DNA from: CAVSMC01 sp963728935 | GTDB taxonomy: Bacteria; Pseudomonadota; Gammaproteobacteria; Burkholderiales; Casimicrobiaceae | DNA: 64,000 nucleotides | Direction: 5' to 3' | Assembly (NCBI GenBank): GCA_963728935.1 | Contig: CAVSMC010000009.1 | Coordinates: 1-64,000, forward strand | In this document: positions 52,357 through 61,153 of the stretch, piece after piece | How positions within the stretch are numbered: the stretch's first letter is position 1 | How the letters are laid out: every line of letters begins with the position of its first letter | Position numbers and translations under genes: made by a program | The notes under the pieces: generated by a model | What the model saw: only the letters and a program-made list of their open reading frames with translations | The model's database searches: none | Told to the model about the DNA's origin: nothing

Positions 52357-53097
52357 CTACGCCGCGAGCCACGTCGCCACCGGCGTCATCTGATCGCGAT
52401 TGGTGAGATCGATCTGCAGCGGCGTAATCGATGCGAACCGATGGTCGACCGCGTGGAAATCGGTCCCTTCGCCGGCGTCGGCGGCCGGTCCCGCAGCGCC
52501 TACCCAATAGATCGTCTCGCCGCGGGGGTTTTGCGTCTTGACGACGTTCTCGGCCTTGTGCCGCCGCCCGAGCCGCGTGACCTTGTAGCCTTCGAGCGCC
52601 TCGCGCGGGACATCCGGAACGTTGACGTTGAGCAGCCAGGCGCCGGCCGCTCGCTGCCGATGACGCAGCACGAGCTCCACCGCAATCTCGGCGGCGGTCT
52701 CGAAATGCGTTGCCGTCTTCGACGTGAGCGATATCGCGATCGACGGAATGCCGAGCAGAAACCCCTCGGTCGCTGCGGCGACGGTTCCCGAATAGATCGT
52801 ATCGTCGCCCATGTTCGCGCCGAGGTTGATCCCCGAAATCACCATATCGGGCAGATCGTCGAGCAGCCCTGTGACCGCCAGGTGCACGCAATCGGTCGGT
52901 GTGCCGTTGACGAACAGAAAGCCGTTCGGCGCGCGCCGCACGACGAGCGGACGGTCGAGCGTCAACGAGTTCGATGCGCCGCTTCGGTCACGCTCGGGCG
53001 CAACGACGACGACTTCAGCGTGCGGCGCCATCGCATCGGCGAGCCGCTCGAGTCCCGGCGCGAAATAGCCGTCGTCGTTGGATAGCAGAATGCGCAT
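52357..53097 (-). CDS. surE: 5'/3'-nucleotidase SurE (246 aa)
   Basis: A metal-dependent nucleotidase and exopolyphosphatase of stationary phase. It starts MRILLSNDDGYFAPGLERLA, with the metal-binding DD. It continues VVVVAPERDRSGASNSLTLD, GTPTDCVHLAVTGLL and MVISGINLGANMGDDTIYSG, where the Asn lies in SGIN. An in-frame ATG seven codons earlier (53118) is possible. It is first gene of surE-pcm-nlpD-rpoS. Confidence 0.97.
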   Translation of the reverse strand: MRILLSNDDGYFAPGLERLADAMAPHAEVVVVAPERDRSGASNSLTLDRPLVVRRAPNGFLFVNGTPTDCVHLAVTGLLDDLPDMVISGINLGANMGDDTIYSGTVAAATEGFLLGIPSIAISLTSKTATHFETAAEIAVELVLRHRQRAAGAWLLNVNVPDVPREALEGYKVTRLGRRHKAENVVKTQNPRGETIYWVGAAGPAADAGEGTDFHAVDHRFASITPLQIDLTNRDQMTPVATWLAA

Positions 53098-53176
53098 CGA
53101 ACGCTCGCGCATGGACATGGCCGATTATAACCGGCGCGCGTCGCGGCCGGCGCGCGCTTGTCGGACGTCGGCGCTG

Positions 53177-55930
53177 TCAGCCGCTGTTGCGCAAGCCCGC
53201 GGCGAGGCCGTTGATCGTCAGATGAATCGCGCGCTTGGTCCGCTCGTCGGTTTGCCCCGCGCGGTAGCGGCGCAGCAGCTCGACTTGCAGATGATTGAGC
53301 GGATCGAGGTAAGGAAAGCGGTTGCGGATGCTGCGCGCGAGCGTCGGGTTGTCCTCGAGCAGGCTCGAATGGCCGGTGATCGCAAGCACATGCCCGACCG
53401 TACGGACGTGCTCAGCCTCGATGCGGGCGAAGATGCGCTCGCGCGTGCCGGCGTCGGGCACGAGCTCGGCGTAGCGCGACGCGATCGCAAGATCGGTCTT
53501 CGCGAGCACCATCGCCATGTTCGACAGCACGCTGCGGAAAAACGGCCACAGCCCGTGCATTTCGGCGAGCAGGTCGTGGCCGTCGGTGTGCGACGCGACG
53601 AACGCGTCGACCGCCGTACCGAAGCCATACCAACCTGGCAGCATCAACCGGCATTGGCCCCAGCTGAACACCCAAGGGATCGCGCGCAAGTCCTCGATGC
53701 GCTTCGATGCCGTGCGCGACGCCGGCCGGCTGCCGATGTTGAGGCTTGCGATCTCGTCGATCGGCGTCGCGGCGCGGAAATAGGCGGTGAATTCCGGCGT
53801 GTCGTACACGAGCTCGCGATACGCGCGATGCGCCGTTTGCGACAGCGCGTCCATCGCCGCGTAATAGGCGCGGGCGCGCGCTCCGATCTGCTCGCAGTCG
53901 ATCAGGCTCGCCTCGAGCGCCGCCGCGACGACCGTCTCCAGATTGCGCCGTCCGAGGTCCGGATCGGAATACTTGCTCGCGATGATTTCGCCTTGCTCGG
54001 TGAGTCGTATTCCGCCGGCGAGGCTGCCGGGCGCCTGCGCGAGGATCGCGTCGTGCGCGGGTCCGCCGCCGCGTCCGACCGTCCCGCCGCGGCCGTGAAA
54101 CAGGCGCAGCTTGACGCCGAACGCACGGAACGCATCGATGAGCGCGCGTTCGGTTCGATAGAGCGCCCAGTTCGACGTGAGGTAGCCGCCGTCCTTGTTG
54201 CTGTCCGAGTAGCCGAGCATCACTTCCTGCAGCTCGCCGCGCGATACGATCCAGCGGCGGTAGCTCGGCAACGCGAACGCGGCGCGCATCACGCGATCGC
54301 CGTGCGTGAGGTCGTCGATCGTCTCGAACAGCGGGACGATGTTCATCGCAATGGTCTCGACGGTGGCGAGACCGACCTCCTTCAGCAGCACGCCGACTTC
54401 GAGCAGATCGCTCACCGCGTTGCATTTCGAGATCACGTAGTTCGGCAGCGCGATCGCGCCGAACCGCCGATGGATGCCGGCGGCCACCTCGAGGATCGCA
54501 AGCTCGTCGCGAGTGCGCTCCGAATACTGAAGGTGCGGCGAATGCAGAAGGCGCGGGCCCGCGAGCTCGCCGACGAGGAGCTCGATCCGTTGCGCTTCGC
54601 CGAGCGACGCGTAGTCGTCGCACGCGCCGGCGCGAGCAAGCAGCTCGGCGACGACCGCTTCGTGCACGTCGGCGTTCTGCCGCAAATCGAGCACGGCGAG
54701 GTGAAAGCCGAACGCGTCGAGCGCGCGTCGGAGCGGTATCAGGCGACCGGACGCGAGCAGATCCGCACCGTGCGTGGAAAGCGAGCGCTCGATGTTCGCG
54801 AGGTCCGCGCCGAACTCGGCCGGCGTCGCGTACGGCGCGAGCTCGCCGTGCGGCACGCGCGGCGGCACGTAGCCGGCGAGCGCCTTCGACGTCGCCGCCA
54901 GCCGCGCATAGACGCCGATCAGCGCTTGCCGGTACGGCTCGTCCTGACGGTGCGGATTGTCGTCGTGCGCAGCCGCGGCGAGCGCCGTCAGCTCAGCCGT
55001 CGGATGGACGAGACGCGTCGACAGCGACAACTCGGCGCCGAGCCGATGCACTTCGTCGAGATAGTGCGCGAACGCGACGGCTGCTTGCGCGCGCATCGCG
55101 TACTCGAGCGTGGAAGCGGTGACGAACGGGTTGCCGTCGCGATCGCCGCCGATCCACGAGCCGAGCCGCAGGAACGGCGGCACGGTCCAGTCGGCGGCAA
55201 CGGCGAACGCCTCGCGCAGCTTGTGCTCGAGCGCCGCGTAGATGCGCGGCACTTCGTCGAGGAACGTGTAGCGGTAGTACGCGAGGCCGTTGTCGATCTC
55301 GTCTCGCACTTGCAGCCGCGACAGCCGCAGCATCGCCGTCTGCCAAAGCGAGAGCACCTGTCGCGCGAGGCACGTCTCGAAGTCGCGCGCTTCGTCGGGC
55401 GTCAACGCGACACGATCGCGCCATTGCAGCAAGCGGGCGATCTCGCGCTCCGCGTCGAGGATGCTCTTGCGCTGCACCTCGGTCGGATGCGCGGTGAGGA
55501 CGGGGCTCACCAGCGCGCCGTCGAGCCACCGCGTGATCGCAGCGCCGTCGATGCCGGCTTCCGAAAGGCGCTCGAGCGCATCGGCGAGGCTGCCGCGCTG
55601 CGGCGGTGATCCGGCAAGCGCATGCGCGCGGCGGCGGCGGTTCTGCTGGACATCCTCGGCAATGTTCGCGAGCAGCGAGAAATACGAAAACGCGCGCACC
55701 ACGTGCAGCGCTTCCGTCACGTCGAGGTGATTGAGCAGCGAATCGAGTTGCGATCGGGCGGGCGCCGCGCCACCGTTCATTTTGCGGAATCCGATCGCCG
55801 TGCGGCGGATCGTTTCGATGCGCTCGAATCCGTCGTTGCCTGTCTGATCGCGCAGCACGTCGCCGAGCACGCGGCCGAGCAGCCGCGTGTCCTCGCGCAG
55901 TGGCAGGTCCTTGTCGATGGCGGTATCCAT
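53177..55930 (-). CDS. ppc: phosphoenolpyruvate carboxylase (917 aa)
   Basis: Carboxylates phosphoenolpyruvate to oxaloacetate to refill the TCA cycle. The start MDTAIDKDLPLREDTRLLGR is at 55930. Catalytic His lies in SPVLTAHPTEVQRKSILDAE. Other sites are RLGSWIGGDRDGNPFVTAST, EVMLGYSDSNKDGGYLTSNW, LRLFHGRGGTVGRGGGPAHD and WSQCRLMLPGWYG-like WGQCRLMLPGWYGFGTAVDA. The C-terminus is the usual short ending (INGLAAGLRNSG). The frame is open far upstream, antisense to pgi, only because of GC content. Confidence 0.97.
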   Translation of the reverse strand: MDTAIDKDLPLREDTRLLGRVLGDVLRDQTGNDGFERIETIRRTAIGFRKMNGGAAPARSQLDSLLNHLDVTEALHVVRAFSYFSLLANIAEDVQQNRRRRAHALAGSPPQRGSLADALERLSEAGIDGAAITRWLDGALVSPVLTAHPTEVQRKSILDAEREIARLLQWRDRVALTPDEARDFETCLARQVLSLWQTAMLRLSRLQVRDEIDNGLAYYRYTFLDEVPRIYAALEHKLREAFAVAADWTVPPFLRLGSWIGGDRDGNPFVTASTLEYAMRAQAAVAFAHYLDEVHRLGAELSLSTRLVHPTAELTALAAAAHDDNPHRQDEPYRQALIGVYARLAATSKALAGYVPPRVPHGELAPYATPAEFGADLANIERSLSTHGADLLASGRLIPLRRALDAFGFHLAVLDLRQNADVHEAVVAELLARAGACDDYASLGEAQRIELLVGELAGPRLLHSPHLQYSERTRDELAILEVAAGIHRRFGAIALPNYVISKCNAVSDLLEVGVLLKEVGLATVETIAMNIVPLFETIDDLTHGDRVMRAAFALPSYRRWIVSRGELQEVMLGYSDSNKDGGYLTSNWALYRTERALIDAFRAFGVKLRLFHGRGGTVGRGGGPAHDAILAQAPGSLAGGIRLTEQGEIIASKYSDPDLGRRNLETVVAAALEASLIDCEQIGARARAYYAAMDALSQTAHRAYRELVYDTPEFTAYFRAATPIDEIASLNIGSRPASRTASKRIEDLRAIPWVFSWGQCRLMLPGWYGFGTAVDAFVASHTDGHDLLAEMHGLWPFFRSVLSNMAMVLAKTDLAIASRYAELVPDAGTRERIFARIEAEHVRTVGHVLAITGHSSLLEDNPTLARSIRNRFPYLDPLNHLQVELLRRYRAGQTDERTKRAIHLTINGLAAGLRNSG

Positions 55931-55980
55931 TCGGTGATTGTAGCGGCGGGAGACCAAGAAAATTAGCGTCGGAAAGAAAG

Positions 55981-56052
55981 TAGGGTCAGACTCGACTTTT
56001 CCCCCCTCTTTCGGGCGCGCTCGCCGATAATGAAAAGTCGAGTCTGACCCTA
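55981..56052. repeat. inverted pair of the 20-bp REP between ppc and pgi
   Basis: A direct copy at 55981-56000 and an exact inverted copy at 56033-56052 flank a 32-bp spacer, forming a long hairpin in the divergent intergenic space. The same unit occurs four times at 49203-49338. Confidence 0.9.
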
Positions 56053-56075
56053 CTTTCTTTGCTCTTTCCAACGCC

Positions 56076-57737
56076 ATGGCCGAATTTTCCGACTCCGCTG
56101 TGCTGCAGGCACTGAACGAGCGCAAACGCGCACTGCTTGCGAGCACGCTTGCGCACCTGTTCGATGCAGACGGCGCGCGCGCCGAGCGCCTTGCGATCGA
56201 TTGGGACGGCTGGCGCGTCGACTGCTCGAAGGAGCGGCTGGACTCCGCCACGCTCGAGCTGCTCGACCAGCACGCGCGCGCTTGCGGTTTGCCCGGCTGG
56301 ATTGCGGCGTTGATCGCGGGCGAGAAGATCAATCTGACCGAACGCCGTCCGGCTTTGCACACCGCGCTGCGCCGACAGGACGACGCGCCGATCGCCGTTG
56401 ACGGAACCGACGTCATTGCGCTGATCCGACGCGCGCAGGCCCGCATGCGGGCACTCGCGGACGATCTGCGCTCCGGCCAGCGTCGCGGCGGCACCGGCCT
56501 CGCGTTCACGCATGTGGTCAACATCGGCATCGGCGGCTCCGATCTCGGGCCGCGGCTCGTCTGCGACGCGCTCGCACCGCTCGCAAGCGACGGCACCGAC
56601 CAGGGCTTGCCTGTCGCCTTCGTCTCCAACGTCGACCCCGAGCATCTTGCGCGCGCGCTTGCGCCGCTCGATCCCTCGACGACGCTGTTCGTCGTCACAT
56701 CGAAGACGTTCACGACGCAGGAGACGCTCGCGAACGCAACGAGCGCCAAAGGGTGGCTCGCGCGAACGCTGCGGCATGACGACGTCGCTTCGCACTTCGT
56801 CGCCGTGACGGGAAACGCCGCCGCCGCACAGGCATTCGGCATCGCGGCCGACGACGTGCTGCCGCTGTGGGATTGGGTCGGCGGCCGCTACTCGCTGTGG
56901 TCGCCGGCCGGGCTTGCGATCGTGCTGCGCTTGGGCTACGAACGCTTCGCCGAGCTTCTCGCCGGTGCGGCGAGCGTGGACGCGCATTTCGCGAGCACGC
57001 CGTTCACGCGCAACATCCCTGCGCTATTGGGCCTGGTCGGTTATTGGAACACGCGCCATCTCAGCCACACGCAACGCGTCGTCGTGCCGTACGCGCAAGC
57101 GCTCGCGCATCTGCCGATGTATTTGCAACAGCTCGTGCTCGAAAGCAACGGCAAGAGCGTTGCGCGAGACGGCGCGCCCGTGAGCGGACCGACGTCGCCC
57201 GCGCTGTGGGGAGCGCCGGGCACCGACGGCCAGCACGCGTTCTTCCAATGGCTGCACCAAGGCACGCGCGAGACGCCGGTCGAGTTCATCGTCCCCGTGC
57301 GCGCGGCGCACCCGCTCGGCGACCAGCAGCGACTGCTCGTCGCCAACGCGATCGCGCAAGCGCAGGCGCTGTTGGAAGGCCGAAGCGACGCCGCGGTGCG
57401 CGCGGCGCTCGCCGGCAGTAGCGAGCAAGGCGCCGATCTCGACCTGGCGGTTTCCGCGCGCGTCTGTCCCGGCAATCGCGCATCGACGACGCTGATGATG
57501 CCGGAGGTGAGCGCCCGTCGTCTCGGTCAGCTGATCGCGATCTACGAGCACCGCACGTTCGTCGAAGCGGTGCTCTTCGGCATCAATCCGTTCGACCAGT
57601 TCGGCGTCGAGCTCGGCAAGACGCTCGCGCGGCCGATCATCGATGCGCTCGCCGGAACTTCGGCGCTGCCCGAGCGCATAGATGCGTCGACGCGGTCGCT
57701 GGTCGAGCACGCACGCACGCAGCCGCAGCGAAGCTAA
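56076..57737 (+). CDS. pgi: glucose-6-phosphate isomerase (553 aa)
   Basis: Interconverts glucose-6-phosphate and fructose-6-phosphate. Signatures are VVNIGIGGSDLGPRLVCDAL, TLFVVTSKTFTTQETLANAT, LPLWDWVGGRYSLWSPAGLA, the catalytic Glu in LVLESNGKSVARDG, His in FFQWLHQGTRETPVEFIVPV, and GINPFDQFGVELGKTLA at the end. Length is normal. The ATG at 56076 lies 23 bp after a REP hairpin. It converges on mltB with a 4-bp overlap. Confidence 0.97.
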   Translation: MAEFSDSAVLQALNERKRALLASTLAHLFDADGARAERLAIDWDGWRVDCSKERLDSATLELLDQHARACGLPGWIAALIAGEKINLTERRPALHTALRRQDDAPIAVDGTDVIALIRRAQARMRALADDLRSGQRRGGTGLAFTHVVNIGIGGSDLGPRLVCDALAPLASDGTDQGLPVAFVSNVDPEHLARALAPLDPSTTLFVVTSKTFTTQETLANATSAKGWLARTLRHDDVASHFVAVTGNAAAAQAFGIAADDVLPLWDWVGGRYSLWSPAGLAIVLRLGYERFAELLAGAASVDAHFASTPFTRNIPALLGLVGYWNTRHLSHTQRVVVPYAQALAHLPMYLQQLVLESNGKSVARDGAPVSGPTSPALWGAPGTDGQHAFFQWLHQGTRETPVEFIVPVRAAHPLGDQQRLLVANAIAQAQALLEGRSDAAVRAALAGSSEQGADLDLAVSARVCPGNRASTTLMMPEVSARRLGQLIAIYEHRTFVEAVLFGINPFDQFGVELGKTLARPIIDALAGTSALPERIDASTRSLVEHARTQPQRS

Positions 57738-58801
57738 CGCGCGAGCGCACTTTGCGGCGCGGCCGCGTCGCGCGCGCTTCGAATCGCCTGCGCGACTTCG
57801 TAGACGGCCGTCGCGTAGAGCCGGCTGCGGTTGTAGCGCGTGATCACGTAGAAGTTGTGGCACGCGATGCGGTAGCTCGTGCGCTCGGCGTCCTCTTCGA
57901 GCAGCAGCACGCCGACCGGGTCGGGCGTGAGGTCGGCCGGCATGTCGAGCGCCATCACGCCGTCTTCGGCCCACGCGTCGATCGCGCGGCGTTCCGAGAG
58001 ACCGCCGTCGAGACGACGCAGCACGACGTCATGCTGCGATTGTGCGATCGCGACCGGCAACAGCACCGGCTGTCCGGCGCGCCAATCGTGACGGGCGAGA
58101 AAATGCGCGACGCTCCCGATCACGTCGTCGGGTGTGGACCATAGATCGACGCGGCCGTCGGCGTCGAAGTCGATTGCGTAATTTCGATAGCTTCCCGGCA
58201 TGAACTGCGGCACGCCCAGCGCGCCGGCGAACGAGCCCTTGGGAGCAATCGGCGACAAGTGCTGCTCGCGCGCGAGCAGCAGGAACTGCTTCAACTCGCC
58301 GCGGAAGAACGTCGCCCGCCGCGGGTAATCGAACGCGAGTGTCGCGAGCGCGTCGATCGCGCGATAGCGCCCGGTATAGCGGCCGTAGAACGATTCGACG
58401 CCGATGATCGCGACGACGATCTCCGCCGGCACGCCGAACTCGGATTGTGCGCGGGCGAGCGCCGTCGCGTGCGCGTTCCAGTATTCGACGCCGGCGTCGA
58501 TGCGGCCGGGCGCGAGGAACTGCGGCCAATACTCGTACCATTTCGGCGGCTCGAGCAACGGCCGCGACATAGCCTCGACGATCTTCGGCTGGAAGCGCGC
58601 GTCGCCAAACGCGCGCAGCAGCGCGCCGCGCTGGAAGCCCTCGTCGTGCACGAGCTCGTCGACGAACGCGCGCACGTCGGCGCGCCTCGCGTAATTCACC
58701 GTCCCCGGTGTCGAGCCATCCGCTGCGCCCGCCGGTGTGCAGGCGATTGCCGCGACAATCAGCAGGGAAAGGAAGAGCTGCAAGGATGACGATTCGGGCA
58801 C
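57734..58801 (-). CDS. mltB: lytic murein transglycosylase B (355 aa)
   Basis: Cleaves peptidoglycan strands with formation of anhydro-muropeptides. A signal peptide (LQLFLSLLIVAAIACTPAGA) includes a Cys followed by TPAG; this is not a clear lipobox, so it may be soluble periplasmic. The catalytic Glu lies in VAIIGVESFYGRYTGRYRAI. Further conserved parts are PQFMPGSYRNYAIDFDADGR, DLWSTPDDVIGSVAHFLARH and YRIACHNFYVITRYNRSRLY. The start is a GTG at 58801. Confidence 0.94.
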   Translation of the reverse strand: MPESSSLQLFLSLLIVAAIACTPAGAADGSTPGTVNYARRADVRAFVDELVHDEGFQRGALLRAFGDARFQPKIVEAMSRPLLEPPKWYEYWPQFLAPGRIDAGVEYWNAHATALARAQSEFGVPAEIVVAIIGVESFYGRYTGRYRAIDALATLAFDYPRRATFFRGELKQFLLLAREQHLSPIAPKGSFAGALGVPQFMPGSYRNYAIDFDADGRVDLWSTPDDVIGSVAHFLARHDWRAGQPVLLPVAIAQSQHDVVLRRLDGGLSERRAIDAWAEDGVMALDMPADLTPDPVGVLLLEEDAERTSYRIACHNFYVITRYNRSRLYATAVYEVAQAIRSARDAAAPQSALAR

Positions 58802-58890
58802 CGCGACGCGGTCATGATCGACTTCGGCGCCCGCATGCGAATGGTATCATCGCGCCACCTCGCGCGAGCCTTCGCGCCGCGCCGCGCGCC

Positions 58891-59907
58891 GTGCTGTACC
58901 CCTTCTTCCGACCGCTCGTCTTCACGCTCGATCCCGAAACGGCGCACGACGTCGCGTTTCGCGCGCTCGATGTCGCCGCGCGGCTGCGACTCCCGCAGCT
59001 CGTACTGCCGGCCGTGCCGCCTTCGCCGGTCACGGCGATGGGCATCGCGTTTCCGAACCGCATCGGTCTCGCCGCAGGCCTCGACAAGAATGCCGAGCAC
59101 ATCGACGGCATCGCGACGTTCGGCTTCGGTCACGTCGAGTGCGGAACGGTGACGCCGCGTCCGCAGCCGGGCAACCCGCGGCCTCGGCTTTTTCGCATCG
59201 TCGACGCCGAGGCGCTCGTCAATCGGATGGGCTTCAACAACGACGGCGTCGAGCGCTTCATCGCGAACGTCGCGCGCACCCGCTGGAACGGCGTGCTCGG
59301 CGTCAACATCGGCAAGAACCGCGATACGCCGAACGAACGCGCAATCGACGATTATCTCGCGTGCCTGCGCGCCGTGTATCAACGCGCGGCCTACGTGACG
59401 GTCAACGTGTCGTCGCCGAACACGAAGGGCCTGCGCGACTTGCAGAACGAGCACGCGCTCGCTCGACTCGTAGGCGCTCTCAAGGCCGAGCAGGCGAAGC
59501 TCGCCGACGTTCACGGCAAATACACGCCGATTGCGATAAAGCTCGCGCCGGACCTCGACGTCGCCTCGCTCGAGGCGATCGCGCGGCTGCTGGTCACGCA
59601 CCGCGTCGACGGCATCGTCGCGACCAATACGACGCTCGCGCGCGATGGCGTCCAGGGCATGCGCCACGCCGACGAGGCAGGCGGCCTGTCGGGTCGGCCG
59701 CTGCGCGAACGGTCGACGGCGGCGATCCGCACGCTCGCGCGCGCGCTCGACGGCGCGCTTCCGATCATCGGCGTCGGCGGCGTTCTTTCCGGCGCCGATG
59801 CAAAAGAAAAGATCGATGCCGGTGCGACGCTGATCCAGATCTACACCGGACTGATCTACCTCGGACCGGAATTGGTGGCCGAGTGCGCGCGGGCAACCGC
59901 GCGGTGA
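58891..59907 (+). CDS. pyrD: dihydroorotate dehydrogenase, quinone-dependent class 2 (338 aa)
   Basis: Oxidises dihydroorotate to orotate in pyrimidine synthesis, passing electrons to quinone at the inner membrane. The GTG at 58891 gives VLYPFFRPLVFTLDPETAHD, the usual N-terminal membrane-contact helix. FMN and active-site parts are NRIGLAAGLDKNAEHIDGIA, GHVECGTVTPRPQPGNPRPR, VNVSSPNTKGLRDLQNEHAL with the catalytic Ser, and PIIGVGGVLSGADAKEKIDA. Length matches. A REP-like element follows directly. Confidence 0.96.
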   Translation: MLYPFFRPLVFTLDPETAHDVAFRALDVAARLRLPQLVLPAVPPSPVTAMGIAFPNRIGLAAGLDKNAEHIDGIATFGFGHVECGTVTPRPQPGNPRPRLFRIVDAEALVNRMGFNNDGVERFIANVARTRWNGVLGVNIGKNRDTPNERAIDDYLACLRAVYQRAAYVTVNVSSPNTKGLRDLQNEHALARLVGALKAEQAKLADVHGKYTPIAIKLAPDLDVASLEAIARLLVTHRVDGIVATNTTLARDGVQGMRHADEAGGLSGRPLRERSTAAIRTLARALDGALPIIGVGGVLSGADAKEKIDAGATLIQIYTGLIYLGPELVAECARATAR

Positions 59908-59909
59908 GG

Positions 59910-59985
59910 TTGTCGTCCCCGCGAACGCGGGGACCCAGCGTCGTTCGCCCAAAGACGCCGGCTTCCCGCCTGCGCGGGGAATGAC
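59910..59985. repeat. REP-like palindromic element, copy 2 (after pyrD)
   Basis: It shares CGTCCCCGCGAACGCGGGGA and CCCAGCGTCGT with the copy at 38489-38563 and ends with a complementary arm AGACGCCGGC and GCGGGGAATGACCAG. It separates the convergent pyrD and MaoC-like genes and could terminate both. Confidence 0.8.
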
Positions 59986-59990
59986 CAGCC

Positions 59991-60449
59991 TCAAGCCCGT
60001 GCCTGCACCAGCATCTTGGCGTCGGCTTCGGCGACGACGACACCCTCGTGATTCGCGCATACGCCGTGCAGCGTCACCACACCGCCGCCGTGCTTCGGCT
60101 TGTCGTGCCGCTCGATCACCGTCCACGTCGTCGTCAGCGTGTCGTTCGCGCGCACCGGCGCAAGGAAGCGCGCCGCGTGCTCGAGATAGGCGACCGCGGT
60201 TCCATGGAAATGCATGCCGACCGGCGCGCCCATCAGCGCGCTCGTGATCATGCCGTGCAGAATCCGCGTGCCGAAGCGCGCGCCTTTCGCGAAAACGTCG
60301 TTCGTGTGGTGCGGATTGAAGTCGCCGATCAATCCGGCACCCAGCACGATATGCGCATCGGTGATCGTGAGCGTACGCGAGAACGTGTCGCCGACGTTGA
60401 CTTCGTCGTACCAGACGCCGCTGCCGTCCATTCCGCTGCCGGGATTCAT
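59991..60449 (-). CDS. MaoC-like hotdog dehydratase (152 aa)
   Basis: MaoC-fold enzymes hydrate enoyl-CoA thioesters. The product reads WYDEVNVGDTFSRTLTITDA, then LIGDFNPHHTNDVFAKGARF, where Asp and His of D-x-N-x-x-H are the catalytic pair, and GTRILHGMITSALMGAPVGM. Single-domain length. The ATG at 60449 overlaps the stop of the EI24 gene (ATGA). The CoA substrate cannot be read from context. Confidence 0.9.
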   Translation of the reverse strand: MNPGSGMDGSGVWYDEVNVGDTFSRTLTITDAHIVLGAGLIGDFNPHHTNDVFAKGARFGTRILHGMITSALMGAPVGMHFHGTAVAYLEHAARFLAPVRANDTLTTTWTVIERHDKPKHGGGVVTLHGVCANHEGVVVAEADAKMLVQARA

Positions 60450-61153
60450 CGCCGCGGATTGTACGCGTCGCGCAGCGACGCGAGCTCGTCGAGGCACAGG
60501 TACGCAAACGCGAGCCCTGCGTACAGCGGCGCGACCAGATTGACGATCGGAACGAACGCGAGCGGCACGAGCGCAAGACCGAGCGCGAGCAGGCGGCCGC
60601 GCGCGGCGCGAAAGATCGTTCGCATCTCGGCAGCGCTCGCGTGCGTCGCAAGCGCGTCGTAGCGAAACAGCCGCTGATTGAGCCACGCGGTCAAAAGCCA
60701 TGACGCACCGAGCGCGAGCGGAGGCAACACGATGAGCACGAGGCTCACGAGCCACAGCGGCACGTACACGACGAGGGCGACGAGCGCGTTGCCGAGGCTG
60801 CCGACGAACGTTCCGCCGCGCTTCGCCTCGAGCGCCGGAAACGACGCCGCCGCGACGCTCGTCAGCACGGGCATTGCGAGGGTGGCGATCGCAACCAGCA
60901 GCGTGACGAGCGCGGCGACGAAGAGCGTGAGCAGCGCGACGAGCGCCGAAGCGCCCTCGACCAACGGGGCGAGCCAGCCGCTACTCGTTGCCAAGCCCGT
61001 CGCAAGCCAGGCCGCGAGCGGGCGCCATGCGAAATATCCGATGACCGTCCAGACGATCGCCGCGGCGACGAGCGGCAGCAGCACGAGAGCGACCACGCGC
61101 GGATCGACCATCGCCGGCAACGCTCGCGCGAGCGCGAGCCCGATGCGCTTCAT
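60446..61153 (-). CDS. EI24/CysZ-like membrane protein (235 aa)
   Basis: EI24-domain proteins include the sulfate permease CysZ, but distant members such as this have unproven function. About five helices are seen, including VVALVLLPLVAAAIVWTVIG, ALVALLTLFVAALVTLLVAI and YVPLWLVSLVLIVLPPLALG. The typical LNQRLFRYDALATHASAAEM and FVPIVNLVAPLYAGLAFAYL follow. The ATG overlaps the stop of the CinA-like gene (ATGA). It belongs to a tightly coupled four-gene run. Confidence 0.9.
   Translation of the reverse strand: MKRIGLALARALPAMVDPRVVALVLLPLVAAAIVWTVIGYFAWRPLAAWLATGLATSSGWLAPLVEGASALVALLTLFVAALVTLLVAIATLAMPVLTSVAAASFPALEAKRGGTFVGSLGNALVALVVYVPLWLVSLVLIVLPPLALGASWLLTAWLNQRLFRYDALATHASAAEMRTIFRAARGRLLALGLALVPLAFVPIVNLVAPLYAGLAFAYLCLDELASLRDAYNPRR

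Noticed and set aside
53078..55609. An 843-residue plus-strand reading frame opposite ppc
   Set aside because: Low-complexity Arg/Glu/Ala composition opposite a fully conserved phosphoenolpyruvate carboxylase.
55931..56842. Upstream extension of ppc, antisense to pgi
   Set aside because: The extra 300 residues have no family features and overlap pgi. The MDTAIDKD start at 55930 fits the family length.
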